Origin: DATHYU01 sp033722675
GTDB taxonomy: Bacteria; Actinomycetota; Acidimicrobiia; Spongiisociales; UBA11373
Direction of reading: 5' to 3'
Assembly (NCBI GenBank): GCA_033722675.1
Contig: JAWVYO010000035.1
Span: forward strand, 1-22,493
Length of the DNA: 22,493 bases
How positions within the stretch are numbered: position 1 is the stretch's first letter; every line of letters starts with the position of its first letter. The notes under the pieces were generated by a model, which was not told the DNA's origin, made no database searches, and saw only the letters and a list, made by a program, of their open reading frames with translations. The translations under genes and the position numbers were made by a program. Shown here one piece after another: positions 13,798 through 22,493 of this stretch.

Positions 13798-15138
13798 ATG
13801 GACCAGCCGCTTCCGAAGGCATCGAAATACGTGATCGTCGGTGCGGGCGTGCACGGGCTCAGCACGGCGTGGCACCTCGCCATGGAGCTCGAACGTCGGG
13901 GCACCGGGTCGGGGGCCGACATCGCGCTCCTCGACAAGACCGCCCCCGGTGCGGGGGCGACCGGCATCGCCTGCGGGTGTGTCCGGAACCTCTACATGAC
14001 CGAGCCCCTCCACGCGATCGTCCGGCACTCCGTGGACGTCTGGAACTACGACCCGGTGCTCTTCGGGTTCCAGCAGGTCGGATACGTCTCCTGCGGCGAG
14101 GAGAACCAGATCGACGAGTACGAGCGTATCGTCGCCAGCCAGAACGCGGCGGGGTACACCTCCGACATGTACGTCGGCCAGGACGCCCGCGACTTCCTGA
14201 CGGGGCTGTGGCCGGACTTCAAGCACCACACGATCGACGTGGTGCTCCACGAGAAGCTGAGCGGCTACGCCGGGACGCAACAGGCCGTCGAAGGCCTCGC
14301 CGCGATGTGTGAGCGCCACGGGGTGGGGATCCATTCGGGCGTCGAGGTCACCGGCTACCAGCGCGACGGCGACGACATCCGTGCCGTCGAGACGAACCGG
14401 GGCACGATCGAGGCGGACGTGGTGGTGCTCTGCCTGGGCGCGTGGATCCCCAAGCACTGGGAGATGCTCGGTCTCCCCTCGACCCTCGACGTCCACTACC
14501 GCGACGGGTCCGTCGCCGAGGACGCCGACATGTGGACCTACTGGCGCCTCGTGGAGGGCGAGGTGTACTTCGACGGGCCCTACTACACCGCCGACTTCCT
14601 GAACCCGCCGGTGCTGCACGTCGAGCTCATGAACACGCCCGTGGTCGACCCGGTGACGGGAGTCCGGCACGGCGACAGCGTCTACGTGTACTGGAAGAAC
14701 GGCACCGAGCGCATGGAGCGTCCCGGCATCCAGGGCGGTGGCATGCCCATCGAGATCGGCCCCGACGCCTCGGTCGAGCCCTACGGGCACGCCAACGACG
14801 AGTACCAGGCCGAGCCGGAGTTCGCCGACTACTTCACCGCGGCGATGGGGATGTTCATGAAGCGGTTCGAGGGCATCCGCCCGAACTTCAAGGAGCGCCG
14901 CAATGGCGGCATCGGGGCGTTCACCCCCGACAACGTCCCGATCATGGACTGGATCCTGCCGAACACGTACCTGATCGCCGACTCGAACCACGGGTTCAAG
15001 ATGACGGGCATCGGGAAACTCGTGGCGGCCCGGCTCGCCGGTTCGGAGCCGATCCCCGAACTCGATCCCTTCGCGATGTCGCGGTTCGCCGACGGCGAGG
15101 CGTTCGGCTCCGGGACCACCAACTCCCCCTGGGTCTGA
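13798..15138 (+). CDS. FAD-dependent oxidoreductase (DAO / sarcosine oxidase beta-like family)
   Basis: 446 residues. The N-terminal dinucleotide-binding fold YVIVGAGVHGLSTAWHL (residues 11-27) has the G-x-G-x-x-G motif, followed by DIALLDKTAPGAGATG where the acidic residue binds the FAD ribose and the GAGATGIACG run resembles the DAO-family second motif. A second FAD contact lies in ADVVVLCLGAW, and the C-terminal SNHGFKMTGIGKLVAARL is the usual end of sarcosine/glycine oxidase-like enzymes. Substrate is unknown; amine or amino-acid oxidation is the family norm. The start follows GAGGGGG by six bases. It sits in opposite orientation between ybaB and dnaX, genes that usually lie on one strand together, with no partner subunits nearby. 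It ends 13 bases before the dnaX stop. Confidence 0.87.
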   Translation: MDQPLPKASKYVIVGAGVHGLSTAWHLAMELERRGTGSGADIALLDKTAPGAGATGIACGCVRNLYMTEPLHAIVRHSVDVWNYDPVLFGFQQVGYVSCGEENQIDEYERIVASQNAAGYTSDMYVGQDARDFLTGLWPDFKHHTIDVVLHEKLSGYAGTQQAVEGLAAMCERHGVGIHSGVEVTGYQRDGDDIRAVETNRGTIEADVVVLCLGAWIPKHWEMLGLPSTLDVHYRDGSVAEDADMWTYWRLVEGEVYFDGPYYTADFLNPPVLHVELMNTPVVDPVTGVRHGDSVYVYWKNGTERMERPGIQGGGMPIEIGPDASVEPYGHANDEYQAEPEFADYFTAAMGMFMKRFEGIRPNFKERRNGGIGAFTPDNVPIMDWILPNTYLIADSNHGFKMTGIGKLVAARLAGSEPIPELDPFAMSRFADGEAFGSGTTNSPWV

Positions 15139-15151
15139 GCGGGCGGTTCGC

Positions 15152-16978
<1,827 letters not shown>

Positions 16979-16985
16979 CGGGGCG

Positions 16986-16991
16986 AGAGTA
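16986..16991 (-). promoter_or_regulatory. candidate -10 (TACTCT) for dnaX
   Basis: On the minus strand TACTCT ends 7 bases before GTG 16978, in the 35-base gap after nadC. It suggests leaderless dnaX transcription separate from the nad operon. Confidence 0.4.
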
Positions 16992-17013
16992 GCCCGGGGT
17001 GCCCGGGGTGCCG

Positions 17014-17883
17014 CTAGGCGACCACGTCGGGCTCGCCGATGTCGAGGCCCACGTCGAGGGCCCTGACGCTGTGGGTGAGCCACCCGAGAGAGATCACGTC
17101 CACGCCGGTGGCGGCGACCGCGCCGATGGTGTCGGGGGTGATGCCCCCGGACGCCTCGAGGACGGCCCGGCCGCCGGCGATCTCGACGGCCTCGCGGAGG
17201 AGGTCGGGCCCCATGTTGTCCAGCAGGACGACGTCGGCCCCGGCATCGAGTGCCTCGCGCAGTTGGTCGAGGGTGTCCACCTCGACCTCGATCTTCACGA
17301 GGTGCCCCACCGCGCTCCGTGCAGCGTCGATCGCCGCCGCGACGCCCCCGGCGACGGCGACGTGGTTGTCCTTGATCAGGACCGCGTCGTCGAGACCGAA
17401 CCGGTGGTTGGAACCGCCGCCGCACCGGACCGCGTACTTCTCGAGGGCGCGGAGACCGGGCGTGGTCTTGCGGGTCTCGACCACCGAGGCTGCGGCGTCG
17501 GCGACGGCGTCGACGAGCCGGGCCGTCAGCGAGGCGATCCCGCACAGTCGGCCGAGGAGGTTCAGGGCCACCCGTTCGGCCGTGAGGATGCCCCTGGCCG
17601 GACCGGCCACGACGGCCACGGTCGCCCCGGCCTCGACGCGGTCGCCGTCGGCGGCCCGGTACCCGACGTGGATCGACGGGTCGACGAGCTCGAAGGCGTG
17701 GCAGGCCACCGTCAACCCGGCGACGACGCCGGCTTCGCGCACGACCACCCGGGCCGTGGTGGTCGTCGACTCGGGGACGATGGCGTTCGTGGTCACGTCC
17801 CCCGCCCGTCCCAGGTCCTCGACGAGCGCGCCCCGCACGATCGGCTCCCAGATCACGGTGGGCGGTGGCCCGAGCGCCGTCAC
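17014..17883 (-). CDS. nadC: Quinolinate phosphoribosyltransferase (carboxylating)
   Basis: 289 residues. It converts quinolinate and PRPP to nicotinate mononucleotide, the third de novo NAD step. Family signatures are present: ALVEDLGRAGDVTTNAIVP (as EDLGRAGDVTTNAI), ERVALNLLGRLCGIASLT (as RVALNLLGRLCGIA), ETRKTTPGLRALEKYAV (ETRKTTPGLR), GGGSNHRFGLDDAVLIKDNH (GGGSNHRFGL), IEVEVDTLDQ, DVVLLDNM and EASGGI. GTG 17883 overlaps the nadB stop in GTGA, so it is translationally coupled as the third gene of nadABC. dnaX starts 35 bases after its stop from what seems to be its own promoter. Length and motifs are normal. Confidence 0.96.
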   Translation of the reverse strand: MTALGPPPTVIWEPIVRGALVEDLGRAGDVTTNAIVPESTTTTARVVVREAGVVAGLTVACHAFELVDPSIHVGYRAADGDRVEAGATVAVVAGPARGILTAERVALNLLGRLCGIASLTARLVDAVADAAASVVETRKTTPGLRALEKYAVRCGGGSNHRFGLDDAVLIKDNHVAVAGGVAAAIDAARSAVGHLVKIEVEVDTLDQLREALDAGADVVLLDNMGPDLLREAVEIAGGRAVLEASGGITPDTIGAVAATGVDVISLGWLTHSVRALDVGLDIGEPDVVA

Positions 17884-19385
17884 GCGGGCACCGATCGGGC
17901 CCAGGCCGGGTCGGTCTCGGGATGGTCGGCCCGGAAGTGGCCGCCGCGGCTCTCGGTCCGCCTCGCAGCCGCTTCGGTGACGGCGCGGGCGACCGTGAGC
18001 ATCGATCGGAGGCGGGTGCGGCCGGGGGCGGCCTTCTCCTCGATCCGTTCGATCTCGTCGAGGGCGTCGGCGAGTCCTGTGCCCGTTCGCACCACGCCGA
18101 CCTCCGCCCACATGACGTCGCGCAACGCCTGTTCGAGGTCGGGCTGGGGATCCGACCCGGCCGGCGGCGGGTCGGGGCGCGGGGCCGTCACCGGCGCCGG
18201 ATCGGCGTCGAGGATCGACACCGCGGCTCGACCGCCGAAGACCAGGCCCTCGAGCAGCGAGTTCGACGCCAGGCGATTCGCCCCGTGCACCCCGGTCCGG
18301 GTCACCTCGCCCACCGCCCACAATCCGGGGACGGTGCTGCGGCCGTCGAGGTCGGTCACGATCCCACCCATGTGGTAGTGGGCCGCCGGCGACACCGGGA
18401 CGGGTTCTCGCCGGGGGTCGAGCCCGGCCTCCGCACACAGGGCGAAGACGGTCGGGAACCGGTCGGGGAAGGCGGCGCCGACCGCCGTCGTCGCATCGAG
18501 CACGGGGCGCCGCCCCTCCCGGAGCAGTCGCCACGTCGCCCGGGCCACGACGTCGCGGGGGGCGAGCTCCGCGTCGGGGTGTTCACCGACCATGTACCGG
18601 GTGCCGCGATCGTCGAGGAGGACGGCGCCCTCCCCCCGCAGCGCCTCGGTGAGGAGCCCCATGGGGTCCCGACCCGAGTCGAGGGCCGTCGGGTGGAACT
18701 GGACGAACTCCAGGTCGGCGAGGTCTGCACCGGCCCGCGACGCGAGGTCGAGCCCGTCGCCCGACACCTCGGGGGGGTTCGTGGTCTTGGCGTAGACGTG
18801 GCCGAGGCCGCCGGTGGCCAGCACGACGACGGGGGCGGCGACGAGGACCGGCCGGCCGTCGACGACGGCCGTGAGTCCGGCGATCCGACCGCCGTCGAGG
18901 TGGAGGTCGGTGACCCTGGCGTGTTCCAGTACCCGCACCGGGGAGCGCTCCACCGCCTCGGTGAGCGCCCGGCTGACCTCGGCGCCCGTGGCGTCGCCGT
19001 CGGCATGGAGGATGCGTCGAACGGAATGACCCGCCTCCCGGCCGAGGATCAACTCGCCCCGGTCGTCGCGGTCGAAGGCGGCTCCCCGTTCGACGAGTCG
19101 GGCCACGGCGGCGGCGCCGTCGCTGGTCAGGGCGCGCACCGCCTCGGCGTCGTTGAGGCCCGCCCCGACGGCGACCGTGTCGGCCGCATGGAGGACGGCG
19201 TCGTCGTCGGGCCCCACTGCTGCGGCGATACCCCCCTGCGCCCAGCGGGTGGATCCCGAGGCGAGCGGTCCCTTCGTGACGACCACCACGTCGCGTCCGG
19301 GCATCGACAGCGCGGTGGTGAGGCCCGACACACCGCTGCCGACGACGACGACGTCGGCCGTGACGACCTCGGCGAAGGAGGTCAT
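17880..19385 (-). CDS. nadB: L-aspartate oxidase
   Basis: 501 residues. This FAD enzyme oxidises L-aspartate to iminoaspartate for NadA. The N-terminal FAD loop VVVGSGVSGLTTAL has G-x-G-x-x-G, then VVVTKGPLASGSTRWAQGG (as GSTRWAQGGIAAA) typical of NadB. HADGDATGAEVSRAL, ATGGLGHVYAKTTNP, EFVQFHPTAL and HYHMGGIVTDLDGRSTVPGLW (as YHMGGIVTDLDG) carry the flavin and substrate residues, with GANRLASNSLLEGLVFG. A helical C-terminal domain follows. ATG 19385 overlaps the nadA stop (ATGA, 19382-19385). Somewhat shorter than E. coli NadB but normal for actinobacteria. Expression should follow the NrtR-controlled nadA promoter. Confidence 0.96.
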   Translation of the reverse strand: MTSFAEVVTADVVVVGSGVSGLTTALSMPGRDVVVVTKGPLASGSTRWAQGGIAAAVGPDDDAVLHAADTVAVGAGLNDAEAVRALTSDGAAAVARLVERGAAFDRDDRGELILGREAGHSVRRILHADGDATGAEVSRALTEAVERSPVRVLEHARVTDLHLDGGRIAGLTAVVDGRPVLVAAPVVVLATGGLGHVYAKTTNPPEVSGDGLDLASRAGADLADLEFVQFHPTALDSGRDPMGLLTEALRGEGAVLLDDRGTRYMVGEHPDAELAPRDVVARATWRLLREGRRPVLDATTAVGAAFPDRFPTVFALCAEAGLDPRREPVPVSPAAHYHMGGIVTDLDGRSTVPGLWAVGEVTRTGVHGANRLASNSLLEGLVFGGRAAVSILDADPAPVTAPRPDPPPAGSDPQPDLEQALRDVMWAEVGVVRTGTGLADALDEIERIEEKAAPGRTRLRSMLTVARAVTEAAARRTESRGGHFRADHPETDPAWARSVPA

Positions 19386-20410
19386 CCGCCGCGGCCGCGT
19401 CCCACCGCCAGCATCCGCTCGACGGCGAGGCGGGCACGGTCCGCGACGGCGGGATCCACGGTCACCTCGTGCTGGAGGAATCGGAGCGAGTCGAGGATCT
19501 TGGGCAGCGTGATGGTGTTCATGTAGGGGCAGAGGTTGCAGGGGCGGATCATCTCGACCGCCGGGTTGTCGACGGCGACGTTGTCGGCCATCGAGCACTC
19601 CGTGACCATGAGCACGCGGGCGGGCTGCTCCTCGCCGACGTGGCGGATCATCCCGCCGGTCGAACCGACGTAATCGGCCTCGTCGAGGACGTCGGGCGGG
19701 CACTCGGGATGGGCGAGGACCTGGATGTCGCCGTCGTAGGCGGCCCGGAACCGGCGGATCTCCTCGGGGGTGAACCGCTCGTGGACGATGCAGTGGCCGC
19801 GCCAGAGGATGATCTCGACGTCGGTCTGAGAGGCCACGTAGTTCCCGAGGAACTCGTCGGGGAGGAAGATCACCCGGTCCGCGCCGAGGGACTCGACCAC
19901 CTCGACGGCGTTGGACGACGTGCAGCAGATGTCCGACTCGGCCTTGACCTCCGCCGACGTGTTGACGTAGGTGACGACCGGCGCGTCGGGGTACCGCTCC
20001 CGCAGCAACCGAATGTCGGCGGCGGTGATCGAGTCGGCCAGCGAGCACCCGGCCTTCAGGTCGGGGATCAGGACCGTCTTGTCGGGATTGATGATCTTGG
20101 CCGTCTCCGCCATGAAGTGGACGCCGGCCAGCACGATCACGTCGGCGTCGGTCTCCGACGCCAGTCGGGCCAAGGCGAGAGAGTCGCCCGTGAGGTCGGC
20201 GACGCCGTGGAAGATCTCCGGTGTCTGATAGTTGTGGGCGATGACGATCGCGTTCCGCTCCTCCTTCAGCCGCTCGATCTCGGCGACATAGGGGGCGTGG
20301 AGCTCCCACTCGGGCTCGGTGACGACGGATCGCATGCGGTCGTACCGGCGAGCGAGGGTGTCGGCCTCGGCGGCGGGCAGCAGATCGATGGGTGTGAGTT
20401 CGAGGGTCAT
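19382..20410 (-). CDS. nadA: Quinolinate synthase
   Basis: 342 residues. It condenses iminoaspartate with dihydroxyacetone phosphate to quinolinate using a [4Fe-4S] cluster. Conserved pieces are AIVIAHNYQTPEI, the three cluster cysteines in LKAGCSLAD, HPECPPD (with a nearby ICCTSSNAV) and CNLCPYMNTITL, and FLPDEFLGNYVA, HERFTPEEI. ATG 20410 begins MTLELTPIDLLPA. A TTG start farther upstream would place promoter and operator sequence inside the protein and is rejected. There is no good Shine-Dalgarno before ATG 20410. First gene of nadA-nadB-nadC, each pair overlapping by four bases. Two operator-like palindromes and a TTGCCC-N17-TAGCAT promoter lie just upstream, next to nrtR. Confidence 0.95.
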   Translation of the reverse strand: MTLELTPIDLLPAAEADTLARRYDRMRSVVTEPEWELHAPYVAEIERLKEERNAIVIAHNYQTPEIFHGVADLTGDSLALARLASETDADVIVLAGVHFMAETAKIINPDKTVLIPDLKAGCSLADSITAADIRLLRERYPDAPVVTYVNTSAEVKAESDICCTSSNAVEVVESLGADRVIFLPDEFLGNYVASQTDVEIILWRGHCIVHERFTPEEIRRFRAAYDGDIQVLAHPECPPDVLDEADYVGSTGGMIRHVGEEQPARVLMVTECSMADNVAVDNPAVEMIRPCNLCPYMNTITLPKILDSLRFLQHEVTVDPAVADRARLAVERMLAVGRGRGG

Positions 20411-20436
20411 GGGGGTCCCGGGTCGCGGGTGGCTAA

Positions 20437-20451
20437 TGCTCAGATTGAGTA
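20437..20451. promoter_or_regulatory. NrtR operator candidate, nadA-proximal site
   Basis: TGCTCAGATTGAGTA is an imperfect palindrome: T-n-CTCA mirrors TGAG-n-A around 20444, five of seven pairs matching. It lies downstream of the predicted nadA transcript start. Its neighbour sequence AGAAGG is repeated after the second site. Assignment to NrtR rests on the adjacent nrtR gene and nadABC. Confidence 0.6.
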
Positions 20452-20465
20452 GAAGGTGTCCACAT

Positions 20466-20494
20466 ATGCTAAACGTGAGCAGAAGGCCGGGCAA
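20466..20494 (-). promoter_or_regulatory. nadABC promoter (TTGCCC-N17-TAGCAT)
   Basis: On the minus strand, -35 TTGCCC (20494-20489) is separated by 17 bases from -10 TAGCAT (20471-20466). It is the only place in the window with a good -35/-10 pair. Transcription should start near 20459, giving a leader of about 48 bases. The upstream palindrome covers the -10 and part of the spacer, so a bound repressor would block RNA polymerase. Confidence 0.55.
20467..20481. promoter_or_regulatory. NrtR operator candidate, promoter-overlapping site
   Basis: TGCTAAACGTGAGCA is an imperfect palindrome with TGCT-n-A mirrored by T-n-AGCA around 20474, five of seven pairs matching. The centre is 30 bp from the first site, about three helical turns, so both would face the same side of the DNA. 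The two sites with their AGAAGG tails agree at 15 of 20 positions. Confidence 0.6.
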
Positions 20495-20504
20495 TTCCCG
20501 ATTT

Positions 20505-21428
20505 TCAGCCGCTGGTCCGGAGACCCGGGAGTCCCACCCCCGGAGCGGGCCGCTCCCGCAGCACCTCGCGGCGGAACCGGTACAGCTCGGCGGGACGACC
20601 GCCCGTCGAGGTGTCGTACTCCCCCGTTCCCTCGACGAGGCCGCCCCGATCCACGAGCCGGCGGAAGTTCTGGGTGTGCAGCCGGACCCCCGACAGGGCT
20701 TCGGCGACCCGCTGCAGCTGCGACAGGGTGAACGTCTCCGGCAGGAGCTCGAAGACCACCGGCCGGTACCGCAGCTTGCCGCGCACCCGCCCGAGTGCCT
20801 GGGCGACGATGCGGCGATGGTCGAGGGTCATCGGCTCGCCGTGCACCTCGCCGCCTTCGGGCGCCCGGCCCGATTCCGGCACGAACCCGGCCTCCCACAG
20901 CAACTCGTACCGCTCCAGCGCTCGCTCGCCGTCCCAGGTGGCCCCGCCCTGGCCGAACATGATGTCGGCGCGCTCGCGACGGGCGGCCCGCTCCACGCCG
21001 TCCGTGCCGGTGGCCACCCAGTGGTCGAGCGCGGGCACGACGTGCTCGGGGATCACCGAGGGGCGCCCCTCCCGGAAGTCCTCCCACGGCAGGAAGTCGT
21101 AGAGGTCCCCCCACCGGGCCGGCGCCTCGTCGGAGGGTGAGCGCTCGCGGACGAGCGCCAGGTAGGCGACCGACACGAGCCGCTCGTCGGACAGGGCCCC
21201 GCGCCCGCGGTCGCCGAGGGTGTAGAGCTGCTCGACATACCCGAGATCGATCCCGGTCTGTTCGCGCACCCACCGCCGCAGCGAACGCTCGAGCGTCCGA
21301 TCGGCCTCCGGGTCGAGCCGCCCGGTGGGCACCCCGGGGGGGTCGCCCACCACGAGGACCCGCGGGGTGTCGGCCGTCACGGCGACGATGACGGCGGACA
21401 GGCCGAGGACGACGGGGCTGGTGGTCAC
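20505..21428 (-). CDS. nrtR: NrtR-type Nudix-related transcriptional regulator of NAD biosynthesis
   Basis: 307 residues. The N-terminal half (about 5-150) is a Nudix fold (VVLGLSAVIVAVTADTPRVLVVG as VVLGLSAVIVAV and PRVLVVGDPPG, then VSVAYLALV). Its Nudix box is degraded: the RE-x2-EE-x-G region reads LRRWVREQTGI, as expected for NrtR proteins that sense ADP-ribose or NAD metabolites without cleaving them. The C-terminal winged helix-turn-helix includes RYRPVVFELLPETFTLSQLQ (as VVFELLPETFTLSQLQ), LHTQNFRRLVDRGGLVEGTG and RPAELYRF. It most likely represses nadABC through the two palindromes at 20437-20481. In mycobacteria an NrtR gene lies next to nadABC. GTG 21428 follows TATCGT by 7 bases, so its mRNA is probably leaderless. 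Divergent from the nucleotidase gene. Confidence 0.88.
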   Translation of the reverse strand: MTTSPVVLGLSAVIVAVTADTPRVLVVGDPPGVPTGRLDPEADRTLERSLRRWVREQTGIDLGYVEQLYTLGDRGRGALSDERLVSVAYLALVRERSPSDEAPARWGDLYDFLPWEDFREGRPSVIPEHVVPALDHWVATGTDGVERAARRERADIMFGQGGATWDGERALERYELLWEAGFVPESGRAPEGGEVHGEPMTLDHRRIVAQALGRVRGKLRYRPVVFELLPETFTLSQLQRVAEALSGVRLHTQNFRRLVDRGGLVEGTGEYDTSTGGRPAELYRFRREVLRERPAPGVGLPGLRTSG

Positions 21429-21435
21429 CCTCGCG

Positions 21436-21441
21436 ACGATA
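21436..21441 (-). promoter_or_regulatory. candidate -10 (TATCGT) for nrtR
   Basis: TATCGT on the minus strand ends 7 bases before GTG 21428. There is no space for a ribosome binding site, implying leaderless nrtR mRNA. No operator-like palindrome is visible here, so autoregulation is not supported. Confidence 0.4.
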
Positions 21442-21480
21442 GGTGCACGGGAGACGGGTCGGGTCCGGATGCCGGGGCGA

Positions 21481-21486
21481 TACGCT
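21481..21486 (+). promoter_or_regulatory. candidate -10 (TACGCT, preceded by CGA) for nucleotidase gene
   Basis: CGATACGCT is followed by 7 bases and ATG 21494, identical in hexamer and spacing to the cyclophilin gene start at 5763. No ribosome binding site. Confidence 0.5.
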
Positions 21487-21493
21487 CACGACC

Positions 21494-22057
21494 ATGCGCC
21501 TGGGAATCGACCTCGACGGCGTCGTCGCCGACTTCAACGCCGGCTGGATCGACCGGTACAACGCCGAGTTCCGCTCGGACGTCGCCCACGACGCGGTCCG
21601 CCACTGGAACGCCATCCCCGGCCTCACCCACTTCGAGGACATGGAGGCCTTCTGGACGTGGGCGCGCGGCGACGAGTCCGGCAGCCTCTTCCGGCACCTC
21701 GAGACCTATCCCGACGCGGTGCCGGCGCTCGAGCGGCTCGACGGGGCCGGCCACGACGTCGTCATCATCACCACCAAGCCCCGGTGGGCGATCCACGACA
21801 CCTTCGCCTGGCTCGCCGAACACCGCATCCCCACCGAGGAGGTGCACATCACCTGGGACAAGCACCGCGTCCCCTGTGACGTCTACCTCGACGACGCCCC
21901 CCACGTGATCGAACGCATCCACCGCAACCGGCCCGAGTCGCTCGTCTGCCGTTTCGTGCGGCCCTGGAACGAGCCGGTCGCCGGGGTCCGTGACGTCGAG
22001 TCCTGGGCCGACTTCGAGGCCGCCGTCCACGACCTCGCCACGTCCCGTTCACACTGA
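21494..22057 (+). CDS. HAD-superfamily 5'-nucleotidase (5'(3')-deoxyribonucleotidase type, NT5C-like)
   Basis: 187 residues. HAD motif I is IDLDGVVADF with nucleophile D6 and acid D8. The cap region has NAIPGLTHFEDMEAFW (as HFEDMEAFW). Motif II is VIITTKPRWAIHDT, with the Thr and a nearby Lys. Motif IV is CDVYLDDAPHVIERI. The IDLDGVVADFN start and the Tyr-Leu-Asp-Asp motif fit the NT5C family, which removes phosphate from (deoxy)nucleoside monophosphates. Other small HAD phosphatases are possible. ATG 21494 is fixed by the motif starting at residue 4 and by the TACGCT-N7 spacing. Divergent from nrtR across 65 bases. A conceptual link to NAD or nucleotide turnover is possible but not shown. 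Confidence 0.82.
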   Translation: MRLGIDLDGVVADFNAGWIDRYNAEFRSDVAHDAVRHWNAIPGLTHFEDMEAFWTWARGDESGSLFRHLETYPDAVPALERLDGAGHDVVIITTKPRWAIHDTFAWLAEHRIPTEEVHITWDKHRVPCDVYLDDAPHVIERIHRNRPESLVCRFVRPWNEPVAGVRDVESWADFEAAVHDLATSRSH

Positions 22058-22121
22058 CGTGGTTACATGCCCGGTGCGCGGGACCACCGCGTTCACCCGA
22101 TATCAGGAGAGACGCACACAC

Positions 22122-22493
22122 ATGCGCATGAGCAGACTGCTGGCGCTGCTCGTCGCCCTCGCCCTCGTGGCCGCCGCCTGCGGCGACGACGACGACGCGG
22201 CGACGACGACGGCGGCGGAGACGACCACGACCGCGGCGGAGACCACGACCACTGCGGCCGACACCACCACGACGACGGCGGCCGAGACCACGACGACGAC
22301 GGCGGAGACCACGACCACTACCTCGGGCGTGCCCGAGGACTGGCCCGACACCCTCGTGTTCGGGTTCGTGCCGTCGCAGGAGGTCGAGGAGCTCCAGGAC
22401 GACGTCGACACGTTCGCGAACGTGTTGTCGGAGGCCCTGGGCATCGACGTCGAGGGTGTCGTGACGACGGACTACACGGGCCTGGGCACCGCC
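22122..22493 (+). CDS. PhnD-type phosphate/phosphonate solute-binding lipoprotein, N-terminal part, truncated by window edge
   Basis: The frame is open from ATG 22122 to the window end (124 codons). AGGAGA (22105-22110) lies 11 bases upstream; ATG 22128 is in frame but farther from it. A lipoprotein signal peptide MRMSRLLALLVALALVAAAC places lipidated C20 after lipobox LVAAAC, then GDDDD and an Ala/Glu/Thr repeat linker (residues 26-67). The mature domain begins LVFGFVPSQEVEELQDDV and continues TFANVLSEALGIDVEGVV and TDYTGLGTA, the opening of the PhnD / phosphate-phosphonate binding family of ABC transporters. Permease and ATPase genes would be expected downstream. The Thr-rich stalk probably spaces the binding domain from the membrane. 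The upstream gap 22058-22121 has a CGCGG/CCGCG hairpin without a T run. Confidence 0.75.
   Translation, partial: MRMSRLLALLVALALVAAACGDDDDAATTTAAETTTTAAETTTTAADTTTTTAAETTTTTAETTTTTSGVPEDWPDTLVFGFVPSQEVEELQDDVDTFANVLSEALGIDVEGVVTTDYTGLGTA
22197..22322 (+). repeat. Ala-Ala-Glu/Asp-Thr(4-5) coding repeat in lipoprotein linker
   Basis: Five imperfect copies of a seven- or eight-codon unit (AAETTTT, AAETTTT, AADTTTTT, AAETTTTT, AETTTTT) follow a short AATTT. Thr codons mix ACG, ACC and ACT, so the peptide repeats more exactly than the DNA. Such a tract may change length by slippage or recombination and is likely an extended, possibly O-glycosylated stalk. Confidence 0.8.

Noticed and set aside
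20411..20494. TTG-initiated N-terminal extension of nadA
   Set aside because: The extension would translate the promoter and both operator palindromes; the conserved NadA sequence begins after ATG 20410.
20488..20503. CGGG-AATTG-CCCG hairpin as an nrtR terminator
   Set aside because: The stem is only four or five pairs and lacks a T run; it also overlaps the nadA -35, so it is probably incidental.
22074..22092. CGCGG/CCGCG hairpin after the nucleotidase gene as a terminator
   Set aside because: Short stem with no T run; not distinguishable from chance in GC-rich DNA.

Overview
The window looks like chromosomal DNA of a high-GC Gram-positive bacterium, most likely an actinomycetote and probably of the Acidimicrobiia type. 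The evidence is very GC-rich third codon positions, lipoproteins that run from the lipobox cysteine into Asp/Thr-rich linkers, and actinobacterial gene neighbourhoods: methylmalonyl-CoA epimerase divergent from a thiolase, nrtR next to nadABC, and recR/ybaB/dnaX near lysC-asd. The lineage is inferred from style and synteny, not from a marker tree. I see no insertion sequence, phage gene, CRISPR array or recognisable defence island. This is a densely packed housekeeping region.

Layout from left to right: a truncated NfeD-type membrane protease gene (-) runs off the left edge, divergent from a stand-alone receiver-domain protein (+). Next come a CNNM/CorC-family CBS membrane protein (+), a tRNA-Pro(CGG) with its own intrinsic terminator, and a 16-codon upstream ORF leading into the ribosome-assembly GTPase gene rsgA (+). 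The aspartate-pathway pair lysC-asd (-) converges on rsgA. A secreted cyclophilin lipoprotein, a PHP-domain phosphoesterase and a membrane histidine kinase follow (+). The pair epimerase plus a small AccE-like protein (-) diverges from thiolase-glpX (+). A tRNA-queuosine mannosyltransferase-like glycosyltransferase, recR and ybaB form a (-) operon. A FAD-dependent oxidoreductase (+) lies between ybaB and dnaX (-). The NAD de novo operon nadA-nadB-nadC (-) follows, with its regulator nrtR (-) upstream. The right edge holds a HAD 5'-nucleotidase (+) and a truncated PhnD-type solute-binding lipoprotein (+).

The genes are tightly packed. Six same-strand pairs overlap by exactly four bases (NTGA), and two convergent pairs end in one shared CTAG. 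About ten genes begin 6-8 bases after a TAC/TAT-type -10 hexamer and have no ribosome binding site, so leaderless mRNAs are probably common here.

The strongest regulatory signal is a pair of imperfect palindromes, 30 bp apart, over a TTGCCC-N17-TAGCAT promoter between nrtR and nadA. It fits NrtR control of NAD synthesis. Other points worth attention are a short upstream ORF with a near-perfect Shine-Dalgarno and a hairpin that would bury the rsgA Shine-Dalgarno, an internal lysC start with its own Shine-Dalgarno (a separate beta subunit), and a probable CTG start codon for the glycosyltransferase.
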